From Bacteroidales bacterium (GTDB lineage Bacteria > Bacteroidota > Bacteroidia > Bacteroidales > ML635J-15), in the NCBI GenBank assembly GCA_023228725.1, contig JALOAQ010000008.1:1-41627 (forward strand): a DNA stretch of 41,627 nt. The letters run 5' to 3'. The notes beneath the pieces are model-generated. The model was not told the DNA's origin. It ran no database searches and saw only the letters and a program-made list of their open reading frames with translations. Below are positions 16,279-25,225 of the stretch, piece after piece. Made by a program: the position numbers and the translations under genes. The stretch's first letter is position 1. Every line of letters starts with the position of its first letter.

Positions 16279-18411
16279 ATGAAACCTAATTATAAAAATT
16301 TGAATATTAAAACAAAAACTCAGACACAAACAGTTGAAAAATCTGTTACTGAGAAAAACTGGATGACTGCCGAGCAAATTCCCGTTAAAAAATTATATAC
16401 TTCTGATGATTTGCAAGGTATGGAACATTTGAATTATGCTGCAGGATTAGCTCCATATTTTCGTGGACCATATTCTACAATGTATGTTATGCGTCCTTGG
16501 ACAATTCGCCAATATGCTGGATTTTCAACTGCAGAAGAATCAAATGCTTTTTATCGCAGAAATTTAGCATCTGGTCAAAAAGGTTTATCTGTTGCTTTCG
16601 ACCTTGCTACTCATCGTGGTTATGATTCAGACCATCCACGTGTTGTTGGTGATGTTGGAAAAGCAGGAGTTGCGGTTGATTCGGTTTTGGATATGAAAAT
16701 TTTATTCGACCAAATTCCTTTAAATCAAATGTCGGTATCTATGACAATGAATGGAGCTGTTTTACCAATTATGGCTTTTTACATTGTTGCAGCCTTAGAG
16801 CAAGGCGCCAAACTTGAAGAGCTTGCTGGAACTATCCAAAACGACATTTTAAAAGAATTTATGGTGAGAAACACCTATATTTATCCACCTGAATTTTCCA
16901 TGAAAATTATTGGAGATATTTTTGAGTTTACTTCTCAAAAAATGCCAAAATTTAATTCAATTTCCATTTCAGGCTACCACATGCAAGAAGCTGGAGCTAC
17001 AAATGACATTGAGTTGGCTTATACTCTTGCCGATGGCTTAGAATATTTACGTACAGGAATTAAAGCAGGCTTAGATATAGATGCTTTCGCACCTAGATTA
17101 TCATTTTTCTGGGCTTTAGGAATGAACCATTTTATGGAAATTGCTAAAATGCGTGCAGCAAGATTATTGTGGGCAAAAATTGTAAAACAGTTTAATCCAA
17201 AAAACCCAAAATCACTTGCCTTAAGAACTCATACTCAAACTTCGGGTTGGTCGCTTACAGAACAAGATCCATTTAACAATGTTGCAAGAACTTGCGTTGA
17301 GGCTATGGGAGCAGCTTTAGGGCATACTCAGTCTTTACATACAAACGCATTGGACGAAGCTATTGCATTACCAACAGATTTTTCTGCTCGTATTGCAAGA
17401 AATACACAACTTTATATTCAAGAAGAAACTAATATTTGCAAACAAGTTGACCCTTGGGCAGGTTCGTATTATGTTGAATCTTTAACTCATGAAATTGCTC
17501 ACAAAGCTTGGAAACTTATTGAGGAAATTGAATCTTTGGGTGGAATGGCAAAAGCTATTGAGTCTGGTATTCCAAAAATGAGAATTGAAGAAGCAGCAGC
17601 ACGAACGCAAGCGCGTATTGACAGTGGTGAACAAACTATTGTTGGAACAAATAAATATCGTTTAGAAAAAGAAGATCCTATAGATATTCTTGATGTTGAT
17701 AATACAGCAGTAAGAGAAGCACAAATAAAAAGATTACAAAAACTACGTGCAGAAAGAAACGAAGCCGAATGTCAGGCTGCTTTGGCTGCAATTACTAAAT
17801 CTGCCGAAACAGGCGAGGGTAATTTGCTTGAGTTGGCAATTGACGCAGCTCAAAAAAGAGCAAGTTTAGGCGAAATTTCTGATGCATGTGAAAAAATAGC
17901 AGGGAGGTACAAAGCCGTGATAAGAACAATTTCAGGAGTTTACTCCTCAGAATCTAAAGACGACCCAGATTTTAACAAAGCAAGAGAAATGTGTAAAACT
18001 TTTGCCGACAAAGAAGGTCGCCAACCTCGTATAATGGTTGCTAAAATGGGTCAAGACGGACATGACCGCGGAGCTAAAGTAGTTTCAACAGGTTATGCAG
18101 ATGTTGGTTTTGATGTGGATATGGGACCACTTTTCCAAACACCAGAAGAAGCAGCAAAACAAGCAGTTGAAAATGATGTTCATGTACTTGGAGTTTCTTC
18201 TTTGGCAGCAGGACACAAAACTTTAGTTCCAGCAGTTATTGAAGAACTAAAAAAACTTAACAGAGAAGATATTTTAGTAGTTGCAGGTGGAGTAATTCCA
18301 TCACAAGATTACCAGTTTTTATATGACTCAGGAGTAGCCGCTATTTTTGGTCCTGGAACTTCTGTTTCTAAAGCTGCAATTGCAATTCTAGAACTATTAT
18401 TAAGCGAATAA
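16279..18411 (+). CDS. mutB: Methylmalonyl-CoA mutase, large (alpha) catalytic subunit
   Basis: Catalytic, coenzyme B12-binding subunit. The 710-residue product matches the family length. The N-terminal barrel carries YFRGPYSTMYVMRPWTIRQY near residue 60-80 (substrate-binding Tyr and Arg), SISGYHMQEAGAT near 235, and DPWAGSYYVESLT near 392. The C-terminal B12 domain has DGHDRGAKV with His595 as the lower axial cobalt ligand, then SLAAGH and GGVIPSQDY. It is translated just after mutA and ended by a hairpin. In an anaerobe with PFOR it most likely runs from succinyl-CoA toward propionate, but direction is not visible in sequence. Confidence 0.97.
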   Translation: MKPNYKNLNIKTKTQTQTVEKSVTEKNWMTAEQIPVKKLYTSDDLQGMEHLNYAAGLAPYFRGPYSTMYVMRPWTIRQYAGFSTAEESNAFYRRNLASGQKGLSVAFDLATHRGYDSDHPRVVGDVGKAGVAVDSVLDMKILFDQIPLNQMSVSMTMNGAVLPIMAFYIVAALEQGAKLEELAGTIQNDILKEFMVRNTYIYPPEFSMKIIGDIFEFTSQKMPKFNSISISGYHMQEAGATNDIELAYTLADGLEYLRTGIKAGLDIDAFAPRLSFFWALGMNHFMEIAKMRAARLLWAKIVKQFNPKNPKSLALRTHTQTSGWSLTEQDPFNNVARTCVEAMGAALGHTQSLHTNALDEAIALPTDFSARIARNTQLYIQEETNICKQVDPWAGSYYVESLTHEIAHKAWKLIEEIESLGGMAKAIESGIPKMRIEEAAARTQARIDSGEQTIVGTNKYRLEKEDPIDILDVDNTAVREAQIKRLQKLRAERNEAECQAALAAITKSAETGEGNLLELAIDAAQKRASLGEISDACEKIAGRYKAVIRTISGVYSSESKDDPDFNKAREMCKTFADKEGRQPRIMVAKMGQDGHDRGAKVVSTGYADVGFDVDMGPLFQTPEEAAKQAVENDVHVLGVSSLAAGHKTLVPAVIEELKKLNREDILVVAGGVIPSQDYQFLYDSGVAAIFGPGTSVSKAAIAILELLLSE

Positions 18412-18435
18412 GTTTTTAATTTTCCATAATTTCAA

Positions 18436-18469
18436 AAAGCCCTTAACTTACTAATAAGTTAGGGCTTTT
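18436..18469 (+). terminator. Terminator of the mutAB operon
   Basis: A long stem (AAAGCCCTTAACTTA with TAAGTTAGGGCTTT, one bulged T) closes on the 4-base loop CTAA and ends in TTTT. It starts 24 bases after the mutB stop. Confidence 0.8.
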
Positions 18470-18547
18470 ATTACGAGTTCCTGATTTCGACAATACATCA
18501 ACCTGATTTTTTTTTATAAAGGCATATAAAAGTTTATTTTTTTTATG

Positions 18548-18574
18548 TAAGTTTGCCCCAACAAAACAAACTTA
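18548..18574 (+). promoter_or_regulatory. hypF promoter -7 element inside an 8-bp inverted repeat
   Basis: TAAGTTTG at 18548-18555 matches the -7 consensus TAnnTTTG, 23 bases before the GTG start. It is also the left arm of a perfect inverted repeat whose right arm CAAACTTA is at 18567-18574, with 11 bases between. A symmetric site over the -7 box and probable transcription start is a plausible repressor operator for the hyp operon. The regulator is not known; the Rex-like protein in the same operon is one candidate. Confidence 0.4.
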
Positions 18575-18578
18575 AACT

Positions 18579-20837
18579 GTGTTATCAGCAAAAAAAATAC
18601 AAATCAGCGGATTGGTTCAAGGCGTGGGTTTTAGACCTTTTATTTATAAGCAAGCATTAAAATATTCTTTAAATGGTTGGGTAGAAAACAGAAATGATGG
18701 GGTTTTAATACAAGTTGAGGGAAGTGCTGAAAATATTGAAGATTTCATAAAAACCATTCCGACATCAGCTCCTACTGCCTCTTATATAAAAGATATTAAA
18801 ACAAATAATACAGAACGTTTAAATTTTACTAGTTTTTTTATAAAAAAAAGTGAAAACATTTCTAATAAAATAACAGAAATTTCGCCTGATATTGCAATTT
18901 GTACAGATTGTTTGAAAGATTTAAAAGAACAGAAACATAGGATTAATTATCCTTTTATAAACTGTACAAACTGCGGGCCAAGGTTTAGTATAATTCAAGA
19001 TTTACCATACGACAGAGCTAAAACCACAATGCAAAAATTTAAAATGTGCCCAATATGTGAGAAAGAATATAAAGATATTTTAGATAGAAGATTTCATGCT
19101 CAACCTGTTGCTTGCAATAATTGTGGACCAATTTATAAATTAGAAACAAAAAACTTTACAAGCGAAAATCTTGAAGAAATTATAGATATTTGTGCAGAAT
19201 TAATTGATTCCGGAAAAATTATAAGTATAAAAGGTGTAGGCGGATTTTTTATGTCTTGCGATGCTTTAAACCAAGAAGCAGTTAGTAATTTGCGTAAAGC
19301 TAAAGCCAGAGATTTAAAACCTTTTGCGGTAATGTGTGCAGATATTGAAACTGCACAAGAATATGCAGAAATTTCTGAAGATGAAAAAATCTCTCTAAAT
19401 TCATGGAGGCGACCAATAGTTTTATTAAAAACAAAAAAAGAACTAGCCAAATCTGTTTGCTCGAATATGGACAGAACAGGAATTATCTTGCCCTATATGC
19501 CTTTTCATTATTTACTTTTTGAAAAACTTAAAAGCAAAATCATAGTTTTAACAAGTGGAAATATTTCAGATAATCCAATAATAATTGATGATACTGAAGC
19601 TAAAAAATTTTTATTTCCAATTTCAGACGCTTTATTAAGTTATAACCGGGATATTTTTAATCGTGTTGATGATTCTGTAGAAATAAATATAAACAAAAAA
19701 CTTCGTGTTATTAGGCGTTCGAGAGGCTATGTCCCTAATCCGATATTTTTAAATTTTAATTGTGAAGGAATTTTTGCCGCAGGAGCTGAATTAGTGAATA
19801 CTTTCTGTATTGGCAAACAAAAGCAAGCTGTTATGAGCCAACATATTGGAGATATAAAAAATTTTAAAACTTATGAGTTTTATGAAGAGTCTGTTAAACG
19901 CTTTAAGCAAATGTTTCGTTTAAATATTGATTTCGCTGTTTACGATTTGCATCCTGAATATTTTTCAACAAAATTTGCTAAAGAACTTGGAGTACAGGAA
20001 CTAGCTGTTCAACATCATCATGCCCATATTGCTTCTTGCATGGCAGAACATGGACTTGACGAAAAACTTATTGGTGTAGCAATGGATGGCACAGGTTTAG
20101 GAACAGATAATAAAATTTGGGGAGGAGAATTTTTTATATGTGATTATAATAATTTTGAAAGAATTTCTCATTTTGATTATATTCCAATTCCAGGTGGAGA
20201 TAAAGCCACCGAAGAGCCTTGGCGTACAGGACTTTCGTATTTATACAAATATTTCGGAAAAGATATTTTAAACCAAGATTTAGATTTTTTAAAAAATATT
20301 TCTGAAGAAAAAATAAATATTATTATTTCTGCCATTGATAATAAGCTAAATTGCCCTGAAAGTTCTTCGGCAGGACGACTTTTTGACGCAGTTTCAGCTA
20401 TTACTAATATTTGCACTATTTCAGGATTTCATGCCGAAGCGCCTATGCGTTTGGAAGCAAGTATTAAATCTGAAATTTCGGAAAAATACGATGTAGAAAT
20501 TGGAAAAATTATTTCTTTTAAAAAAACATTATTACAAATTATAGAAGATTTAAAAAATAAAACTTCTATTTCAGAAATATCTGTAAAATTTCATAACACA
20601 GTGATTTTCACAATTTTAGAAACAGCAAATCAAATTAGAAACAAAACAGGATTAAACAAAATTGTTTTATCTGGTGGAAGTTTTCAGAATGCTTATTTAT
20701 TAAAAAATTTAGAAAATATTCTTGCAAATAATAAATTTATTGTATATTCGCATAGTAAATTACCTACAAACGATGGAGGTATAGCATTAGGACAGCTTGC
20801 AATAGCGGCAAAATTTAGAAACAAAACAACTAAATAA
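18579..20837 (+). CDS. hypF: Carbamoyltransferase HypF, hydrogenase maturation
   Basis: Converts carbamoyl phosphate and ATP into a carbamoyl group on the HypE C-terminal cysteine, the first step in making the CN ligands of the [NiFe] centre. It begins with GTG. The 752-residue order is canonical: acylphosphatase domain with VQGVGFRPF at residues 13-21; two zinc fingers with Cys108/111/129/132 and Cys157/160/179/182; a YrdC-like domain (about 200-370) with KGVGGFFMSCDA; and a Kae1-like domain with VQHHHAHIASCMAEH near 482, VAMDGTGLGTD near 503, and LSGGSFQNAYLL near 700. It heads the hyp operon and is followed by hypC after 10 bases. It is the second carbamoyl-transfer enzyme in the window. 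Confidence 0.97.
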   Translation: MLSAKKIQISGLVQGVGFRPFIYKQALKYSLNGWVENRNDGVLIQVEGSAENIEDFIKTIPTSAPTASYIKDIKTNNTERLNFTSFFIKKSENISNKITEISPDIAICTDCLKDLKEQKHRINYPFINCTNCGPRFSIIQDLPYDRAKTTMQKFKMCPICEKEYKDILDRRFHAQPVACNNCGPIYKLETKNFTSENLEEIIDICAELIDSGKIISIKGVGGFFMSCDALNQEAVSNLRKAKARDLKPFAVMCADIETAQEYAEISEDEKISLNSWRRPIVLLKTKKELAKSVCSNMDRTGIILPYMPFHYLLFEKLKSKIIVLTSGNISDNPIIIDDTEAKKFLFPISDALLSYNRDIFNRVDDSVEININKKLRVIRRSRGYVPNPIFLNFNCEGIFAAGAELVNTFCIGKQKQAVMSQHIGDIKNFKTYEFYEESVKRFKQMFRLNIDFAVYDLHPEYFSTKFAKELGVQELAVQHHHAHIASCMAEHGLDEKLIGVAMDGTGLGTDNKIWGGEFFICDYNNFERISHFDYIPIPGGDKATEEPWRTGLSYLYKYFGKDILNQDLDFLKNISEEKINIIISAIDNKLNCPESSSAGRLFDAVSAITNICTISGFHAEAPMRLEASIKSEISEKYDVEIGKIISFKKTLLQIIEDLKNKTSISEISVKFHNTVIFTILETANQIRNKTGLNKIVLSGGSFQNAYLLKNLENILANNKFIVYSHSKLPTNDGGIALGQLAIAAKFRNKTTK

Positions 20838-20847
20838 TAATAAAATT

Positions 20848-21111
20848 ATGTGTTTAAGTATTCCTGCAAAAGTAATTAGTATTAATGGCAACACTGCACT
20901 TGTTTCTACAGGTGGCGCTGAATATCAAGCGAATTTAGACTTGATTGATAATGTGAAAATTGGAGATTATATTTTGCTTCACACCGGTTTGGCAATAGAA
21001 AAGTTAAGTGAAGAAGAGGCTTTAGAAACATTGAAAGTTTTTGAAGATTTTAAAGAACTTAACGACTTATTAGACCAAGAGGAAAAGCAAACAGGCAAAA
21101 GAATAGTATAA
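20848..21111 (+). CDS. hypC: Hydrogenase assembly chaperone HypC
   Basis: Small chaperone that, with HypD, carries the Fe(CN)2CO unit to the hydrogenase large subunit. The 87-residue product starts MCLSIPAKVI; Cys2 is the known iron-ligand and docking residue once Met is removed. The OB-fold core ends with the conserved stretch DYILLHTGLAIEKLSEEEA near residue 50-68. The last ~15 residues are charged. It is packed between hypF and hypD with gaps of 10 and 15 bases. Confidence 0.95.
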   Translation: MCLSIPAKVISINGNTALVSTGGAEYQANLDLIDNVKIGDYILLHTGLAIEKLSEEEALETLKVFEDFKELNDLLDQEEKQTGKRIV

Positions 21112-21126
21112 TTCAATTTAAACTGC

Positions 21127-22209
21127 ATGAAATATATTGATGAATATAGAGATAAGAATTTAGTTTTAAAGATTTTACAAGAAATTAAAAATATTTCAAA
21201 AACTAAAGTATCATTTATGGAGGTTTGTGGCGGTCATACTATGGCAATACAAAAATTCGGTATTCCTTCCCTTCTACCGCCAACAATTGAATTATTATCT
21301 GGTCCTGGTTGCCCTGTTTGTGTTTCTTCCCGCAAATATATCGACAAAGCTATTGCCTATTCAAGGTTAGAAGAGGTAATAATTACAACTTATGGGGATT
21401 TAATCAGAGTTCCGGGTTCTAGTTCTAATTTAGATAAAGAAAAGGCCAAAGGTGGAGATATTAAAATTGTCTATTCAAGTTTGGATGCCTTGCAAATAGC
21501 GAGAGAAAATCCAAATAAAAAAGTAATATTTCTTGGGATAGGGTTTGAAACTACTTCGCCAGGTTCAGCACTTGCTGTGTTAAAAGCTTATGAAGAAAAT
21601 TTGAATAATTTCTTTCTTTTTAGTTCTCATAAACTAATGCCACCTGCAATGTCGGCTATAATTGATGAAAAAGTAAAAATTAACGGTTATATTGCTCCTG
21701 GTCATGTGAGTACAATTACAGGAACAGGAATTTATGAAGATATTCCTAAAAAGTTTGGTTTATCTTGCGTAGTTTCAGGTTTTGAGCCAGTGGATTTATT
21801 ACAATCAATTTATATGTTAGTGCGTCAAGTTGAAGAAAAATCGCCAAAAGTAGAAATACAATATAAACGGGCGGTAAAACCTGAAGGAAATCTTAAAGCA
21901 CAAAAACTATTAAACGAAATTTTTGAAACATCAGATGAATGGTGGCGAGGATTGGGAATTTTAAAAAATAGTGGATTAAAACTAAGGGAAAAATATAAAA
22001 ATCACGATGCAGAATTAAATATTCATGTAGAGGTAGAAGCAACACGCGAAGATAAAGCTTGTATTTGTGGAGAAATTTTAAAAGGATTAAAAAAACCAAA
22101 AGATTGCAAACTTTTTGCTAAAGCTTGTACACCAATAGACCCGGTAGGTGCTTGCATGGTTTCTCACGAAGGCTCTTGTGCTGCATATTATAGATATAAT
22201 AGAGATTAA
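21127..22209 (+). CDS. hypD: Hydrogenase iron-ligand assembly protein HypD
   Basis: Scaffold [4Fe-4S] protein on which the Fe(CN)2CO group is built together with HypC and HypE. In 360 residues it shows Cys34 in MEVCGGHTMA and Cys62/Cys65 in GPGCPVCVSS, the conserved cysteines needed for iron handling, GFETTSPGSA near 140, PGHVSTITG near 192, and the C-terminal cluster cysteines CICGEIL, DCKLFAKACTPI and VGACMVSHEGSC. HypE follows after 3 bases. Length and motifs are typical. Confidence 0.96.
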   Translation: MKYIDEYRDKNLVLKILQEIKNISKTKVSFMEVCGGHTMAIQKFGIPSLLPPTIELLSGPGCPVCVSSRKYIDKAIAYSRLEEVIITTYGDLIRVPGSSSNLDKEKAKGGDIKIVYSSLDALQIARENPNKKVIFLGIGFETTSPGSALAVLKAYEENLNNFFLFSSHKLMPPAMSAIIDEKVKINGYIAPGHVSTITGTGIYEDIPKKFGLSCVVSGFEPVDLLQSIYMLVRQVEEKSPKVEIQYKRAVKPEGNLKAQKLLNEIFETSDEWWRGLGILKNSGLKLREKYKNHDAELNIHVEVEATREDKACICGEILKGLKKPKDCKLFAKACTPIDPVGACMVSHEGSCAAYYRYNRD

Positions 22210-22212
22210 ATT

Positions 22213-23229
22213 ATGAAAACTGACAAAATATTATTAGGACATGGTAGTGGCGGTCAACTCTCTAACGAGCTGATTAACAAGGTTTTTATCAAACACTTTT
22301 CAAATAAAACTTTGGACATTTTAAGTGATGCTTGCATTTTAAAAATAAATCAAAGCCATATAGCTTTCACTAGCGATTCTTTTGTTGTAGATCCTATATT
22401 TTTTCTGGGTGGGAATATTGGGAAATTAGCTATTTGCGGAACTGTTAACGATATTGCGGTTTCGGGAGCAAAACCTTTATACTTAAGCACGGCTTTTATT
22501 ATTGAAGAAGGTTTTTCTATTTCTAAATTAGAGGAAATTGTAAAAACCATGGCTGAGGAAGCAAAAAAAGCAGGAATAAAAATTGTTACCGGCGACACAA
22601 AAGTTGTAAACAAAGGAAAATGCGATAAAATTTTCATAAATACTACAGGAATTGGAAGCATTTTAGAAAAACGAAAACATATAGGAAGTGGTAAAAACAT
22701 AAAACCAGGGGATAAAATAATTATTAATGGAAGTATTGGCGATCATGGCATAGCAGTTATGAGTGCAAGAAATGATTTGAAAATTTCTTCACCGGTAATT
22801 TCAGATTGTGCTTGTTTGCATAAATTAATTGAAAAATCTTTTGAAATTAGTGAAAATATAAAATTTATGCGTGATGCCACACGAGGCGGTTTAGCAAGTA
22901 TTTTAGCCGAAATAGTTGAAAATAAACAGTTTGGAATTGAAATTGAAGAAGAAAATGTTCCCGTAAAAGAAACTGTACGTGGAATGTGCGAATTGCTTGG
23001 CTTTGATCCTTTTTATGTAGCAAACGAAGGCAAATTTGTTATGATTGTTGAAGCAAATGATGCTGAAGCAATTGTAAATATGCTTAGAACTCAAGAATTT
23101 GGTTCAGAAGCAGCAATTATTGGCGAAGTTGTTGATAAGCATCATGGCAAAACTGTAATAAACACAAGCATTGGTGGGCAAAGAATTTTAGATATGCTTT
23201 CAGCTGAGCAATTACCCCGCATTTGTTAA
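22213..23229 (+). CDS. hypE: Hydrogenase maturation protein HypE
   Basis: PurM-like ATPase that dehydrates the thiocarboxamide on its own C-terminal Cys into a thiocyanate, the cyanide donor. The 338-residue product opens with LGHGSGGQLSNELI, has ATP-site patterns TSDSFVVDP and GDTKVVNKG, RDATRGGLASIL near 219, and ends exactly in PRIC, placing the reactive Cys338 last as required for HypF-dependent carbamoylation. It is tightly linked to hypD. A 63-base gap with a possible internal promoter then separates it from hypA. Confidence 0.96.
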   Translation: MKTDKILLGHGSGGQLSNELINKVFIKHFSNKTLDILSDACILKINQSHIAFTSDSFVVDPIFFLGGNIGKLAICGTVNDIAVSGAKPLYLSTAFIIEEGFSISKLEEIVKTMAEEAKKAGIKIVTGDTKVVNKGKCDKIFINTTGIGSILEKRKHIGSGKNIKPGDKIIINGSIGDHGIAVMSARNDLKISSPVISDCACLHKLIEKSFEISENIKFMRDATRGGLASILAEIVENKQFGIEIEEENVPVKETVRGMCELLGFDPFYVANEGKFVMIVEANDAEAIVNMLRTQEFGSEAAIIGEVVDKHHGKTVINTSIGGQRILDMLSAEQLPRIC

Positions 23230-23271
23230 AGTTTTAACTAATAAATTTTAAAATAAAAACCTGAATTTCAT

Positions 23272-23279
23272 TAAATTTG
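23272..23279 (+). promoter_or_regulatory. Possible internal -7 element before hypA
   Basis: TAAATTTG fits the TAnnTTTG consensus in the only sizeable gap of the hyp operon, 13 bases before the hypA ATG. It might give extra expression of the nickel-handling half; the leader would be very short. Confidence 0.3.
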
Positions 23280-23292
23280 AGAAAAACTTAGT

Positions 23293-23640
23293 ATGCACGA
23301 ATTATCAATAGCAATAAACATAGTTGAAATAGCCCAAGATACTGCTTTTTCTGCAAAATTACACTCAATTAGTGAGATTGAAATTGAAGTTGGAGATTTA
23401 TCAGGCGTAATAATTGAAGCGCTTGAGTTTGCAATGGAAGAAGCGGTAAAAAACACAATTTTAGATGGAGCAGAGAGAAAAATTACAAAAATTCCAGCAA
23501 AAGCAAAATGTAATAATTGCAGTACAGAATATGATATTGAGGATGTTTTTACTCCCTGTCCAAAATGTAGCGGCTTTGATAATGAAATTTTATCAGGAAA
23601 TGAATTAAAAATAAAAACAATAATAGGAAATACAAACTAA
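23293..23640 (+). CDS. hypA: Nickel insertion protein HypA
   Basis: Zinc-containing metallochaperone that, with HypB, delivers Ni to the hydrogenase large subunit. In 115 residues it starts MHELSIA, with His2 the known nickel ligand, and carries a structural zinc site formed by Cys73, Cys76, Cys89 and Cys92 (CNNC and CPKC). hypB follows after 11 bases. Bacterial HypA can also serve urease, but no urease genes are seen here. Confidence 0.95.
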   Translation: MHELSIAINIVEIAQDTAFSAKLHSISEIEIEVGDLSGVIIEALEFAMEEAVKNTILDGAERKITKIPAKAKCNNCSTEYDIEDVFTPCPKCSGFDNEILSGNELKIKTIIGNTN

Positions 23641-23651
23641 AATTTAAAATT

Positions 23652-24488
23652 ATGTGTGGAACTTGTGGCTGCGGAGAAGACAATTCCGTAACAATTAGAA
23701 AACCGAGTGAAAATGCTCATACTCATTACCATACACATGCCGATGGCAGTGTTCATTCTCATTCTCACAATCACGATGCTCATCATCACCATCATCACGA
23801 TGATAATTTAGCCTCTCATAAACACGAACATTCCCGTTCAATAGAAATAAAATTAGAGCAAGACATTTTACATAAAAACAACTTGTTAGCAGAAAGAAAT
23901 CGTGGATATTTTGAGGCTAAAGATATTTTTGCAATTAATCTTGTAAGCTCACCAGGCTCAGGAAAAACTAGTTTGTTAGAAAAAACAATTAAAGATAAAA
24001 AATCAGAATTAGATTTTTTTATTATTGAAGGAGACCAACACACAATGAATGATGCACAACGTATTCACGAAGCAGGAGCACCAGCAATTCAAATAAATAC
24101 AGGACAAGGTTGTCATTTAGATGCAGAAATGGTAAATAGAGCTGTAAAGCAACTTGAAGTTAAAGAAAAATCTATACTTGTAATAGAAAATGTTGGGAAT
24201 TTGGTTTGTCCTGCAATGTTTGATTTAGGTGAAACGAAAAGAGTGGTAATCATAAGTACTCCTGAAGGTGAGGATAAACCTATTAAATATCCAGAAATGT
24301 TTAGAACTTCAAATTTATGTCTTATTAATAAAATAGACTTATTGCCATATTTAGATTTTGATATTCAAAACTTAAAAAATTACGCTCTACAAGTAAATCC
24401 CCATATAGAATTTATAGAAATTTCAGTAAAAACCGGAGAAGGTATGCAAGACTGGTATAATTGGTTAAATAAAAATTTAAAAAAATAA
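23652..24488 (+). CDS. hypB: GTPase HypB, nickel insertion, His-rich form
   Basis: SIMIBI-class GTPase that provides nickel storage and energy for nickel insertion. The 278-residue product opens with MCGTCGCG, the CxxCGC high-affinity nickel motif, then a histidine-rich segment at about residues 22-60 with 17 His including six in a row, as in storage-type HypB. The GTPase core has P-loop SSPGSGKTS (99-107), GQGCHLDAEM carrying the Cys-His metal site of the G domain, ENVGNLVCP, and NKIDLLPY. The nickel permease candidate follows after 5 bases, with a similar His-rich segment. Confidence 0.96.
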   Translation: MCGTCGCGEDNSVTIRKPSENAHTHYHTHADGSVHSHSHNHDAHHHHHHDDNLASHKHEHSRSIEIKLEQDILHKNNLLAERNRGYFEAKDIFAINLVSSPGSGKTSLLEKTIKDKKSELDFFIIEGDQHTMNDAQRIHEAGAPAIQINTGQGCHLDAEMVNRAVKQLEVKEKSILVIENVGNLVCPAMFDLGETKRVVIISTPEGEDKPIKYPEMFRTSNLCLINKIDLLPYLDFDIQNLKNYALQVNPHIEFIEISVKTGEGMQDWYNWLNKNLKK

Positions 24489-24493
24489 AAAAT

Positions 24494-25216
24494 ATGGGAG
24501 AAATTTGGATTTTGACACTAACTGCAATAAGTATAGCTTTTGTGCATACAATTATAGGCCCAGATCATTATTTGCCTTTTATTGTAATGTCAAAAGCAAG
24601 AAACTGGTCTTTATTTAAAACTATAAGAGTTACATTTTTTTGTGGTATTGGTCATGTTATGAGTTCAGTAGTGATTGGGATAATTGGTATTGTAGCAGGT
24701 ATAGCTCTAAATAAATTAGAATTTTTTGAGGAGTATCGGGGAAATATTGCAGCTTGGGCTATTATTTTATTTGGCTTGGGCTATACTATTTATGGAATTA
24801 TAAAGGCAACAAATCAGCACACACATACACATGTTCATATAAACGAAGACGGCAGTTATGAAAAACACAAACATTCACATTCTCATACTCAAAGCGAAAC
24901 TCACAAACATAAAGATAGTGGCAGTCAAAAAGCAAATATCACGCCTTGGATATTATTTACAATATTTTTATTAGGTCCTTGCGAACCACTTATTCCACTT
25001 TTAATGTTTCCTGCTGCAGAGCTATCGGTTATTGGCATAGTAATAGTTGCCGGAGCCTTCTCTATAGTTACTATTGCTACAATGATTGCAATTGTTTTTC
25101 TTGCTTATCGCGGAATTTCATTTATTAAAACAAATATTTTAGAAAAATATATTCACGCACTTGCAGGAGTGATGATTTTGTTAAGTGGATTAGCTATTGT
25201 ATTTTTGGGTTTATAA
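24494..25216 (+). CDS. Probable nickel permease (UreH/NicO/TauE-like) with His-rich loop
   Basis: A 240-residue integral membrane protein with about six hydrophobic segments (near residues 5-25, 40-64, 80-102, 150-172, 175-203 and 216-240). The first carries HTIIGPDHYLPF, a His...Asp-His pattern like the metal-selectivity motif of nickel/cobalt permeases, and the second contains CGIGHVMSS. Between segments three and four lies a hydrophilic loop (about 106-145) with 10 His, a likely metal-binding site. Its place 5 bases after hypB strongly suggests nickel uptake for hydrogenase maturation. It could instead be a TauE/SafE-like exporter; ion and direction are inference. Confidence 0.8.
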   Translation: MGEIWILTLTAISIAFVHTIIGPDHYLPFIVMSKARNWSLFKTIRVTFFCGIGHVMSSVVIGIIGIVAGIALNKLEFFEEYRGNIAAWAIILFGLGYTIYGIIKATNQHTHTHVHINEDGSYEKHKHSHSHTQSETHKHKDSGSQKANITPWILFTIFLLGPCEPLIPLLMFPAAELSVIGIVIVAGAFSIVTIATMIAIVFLAYRGISFIKTNILEKYIHALAGVMILLSGLAIVFLGL

Positions 25217-25225
25217 TTTTAAATT

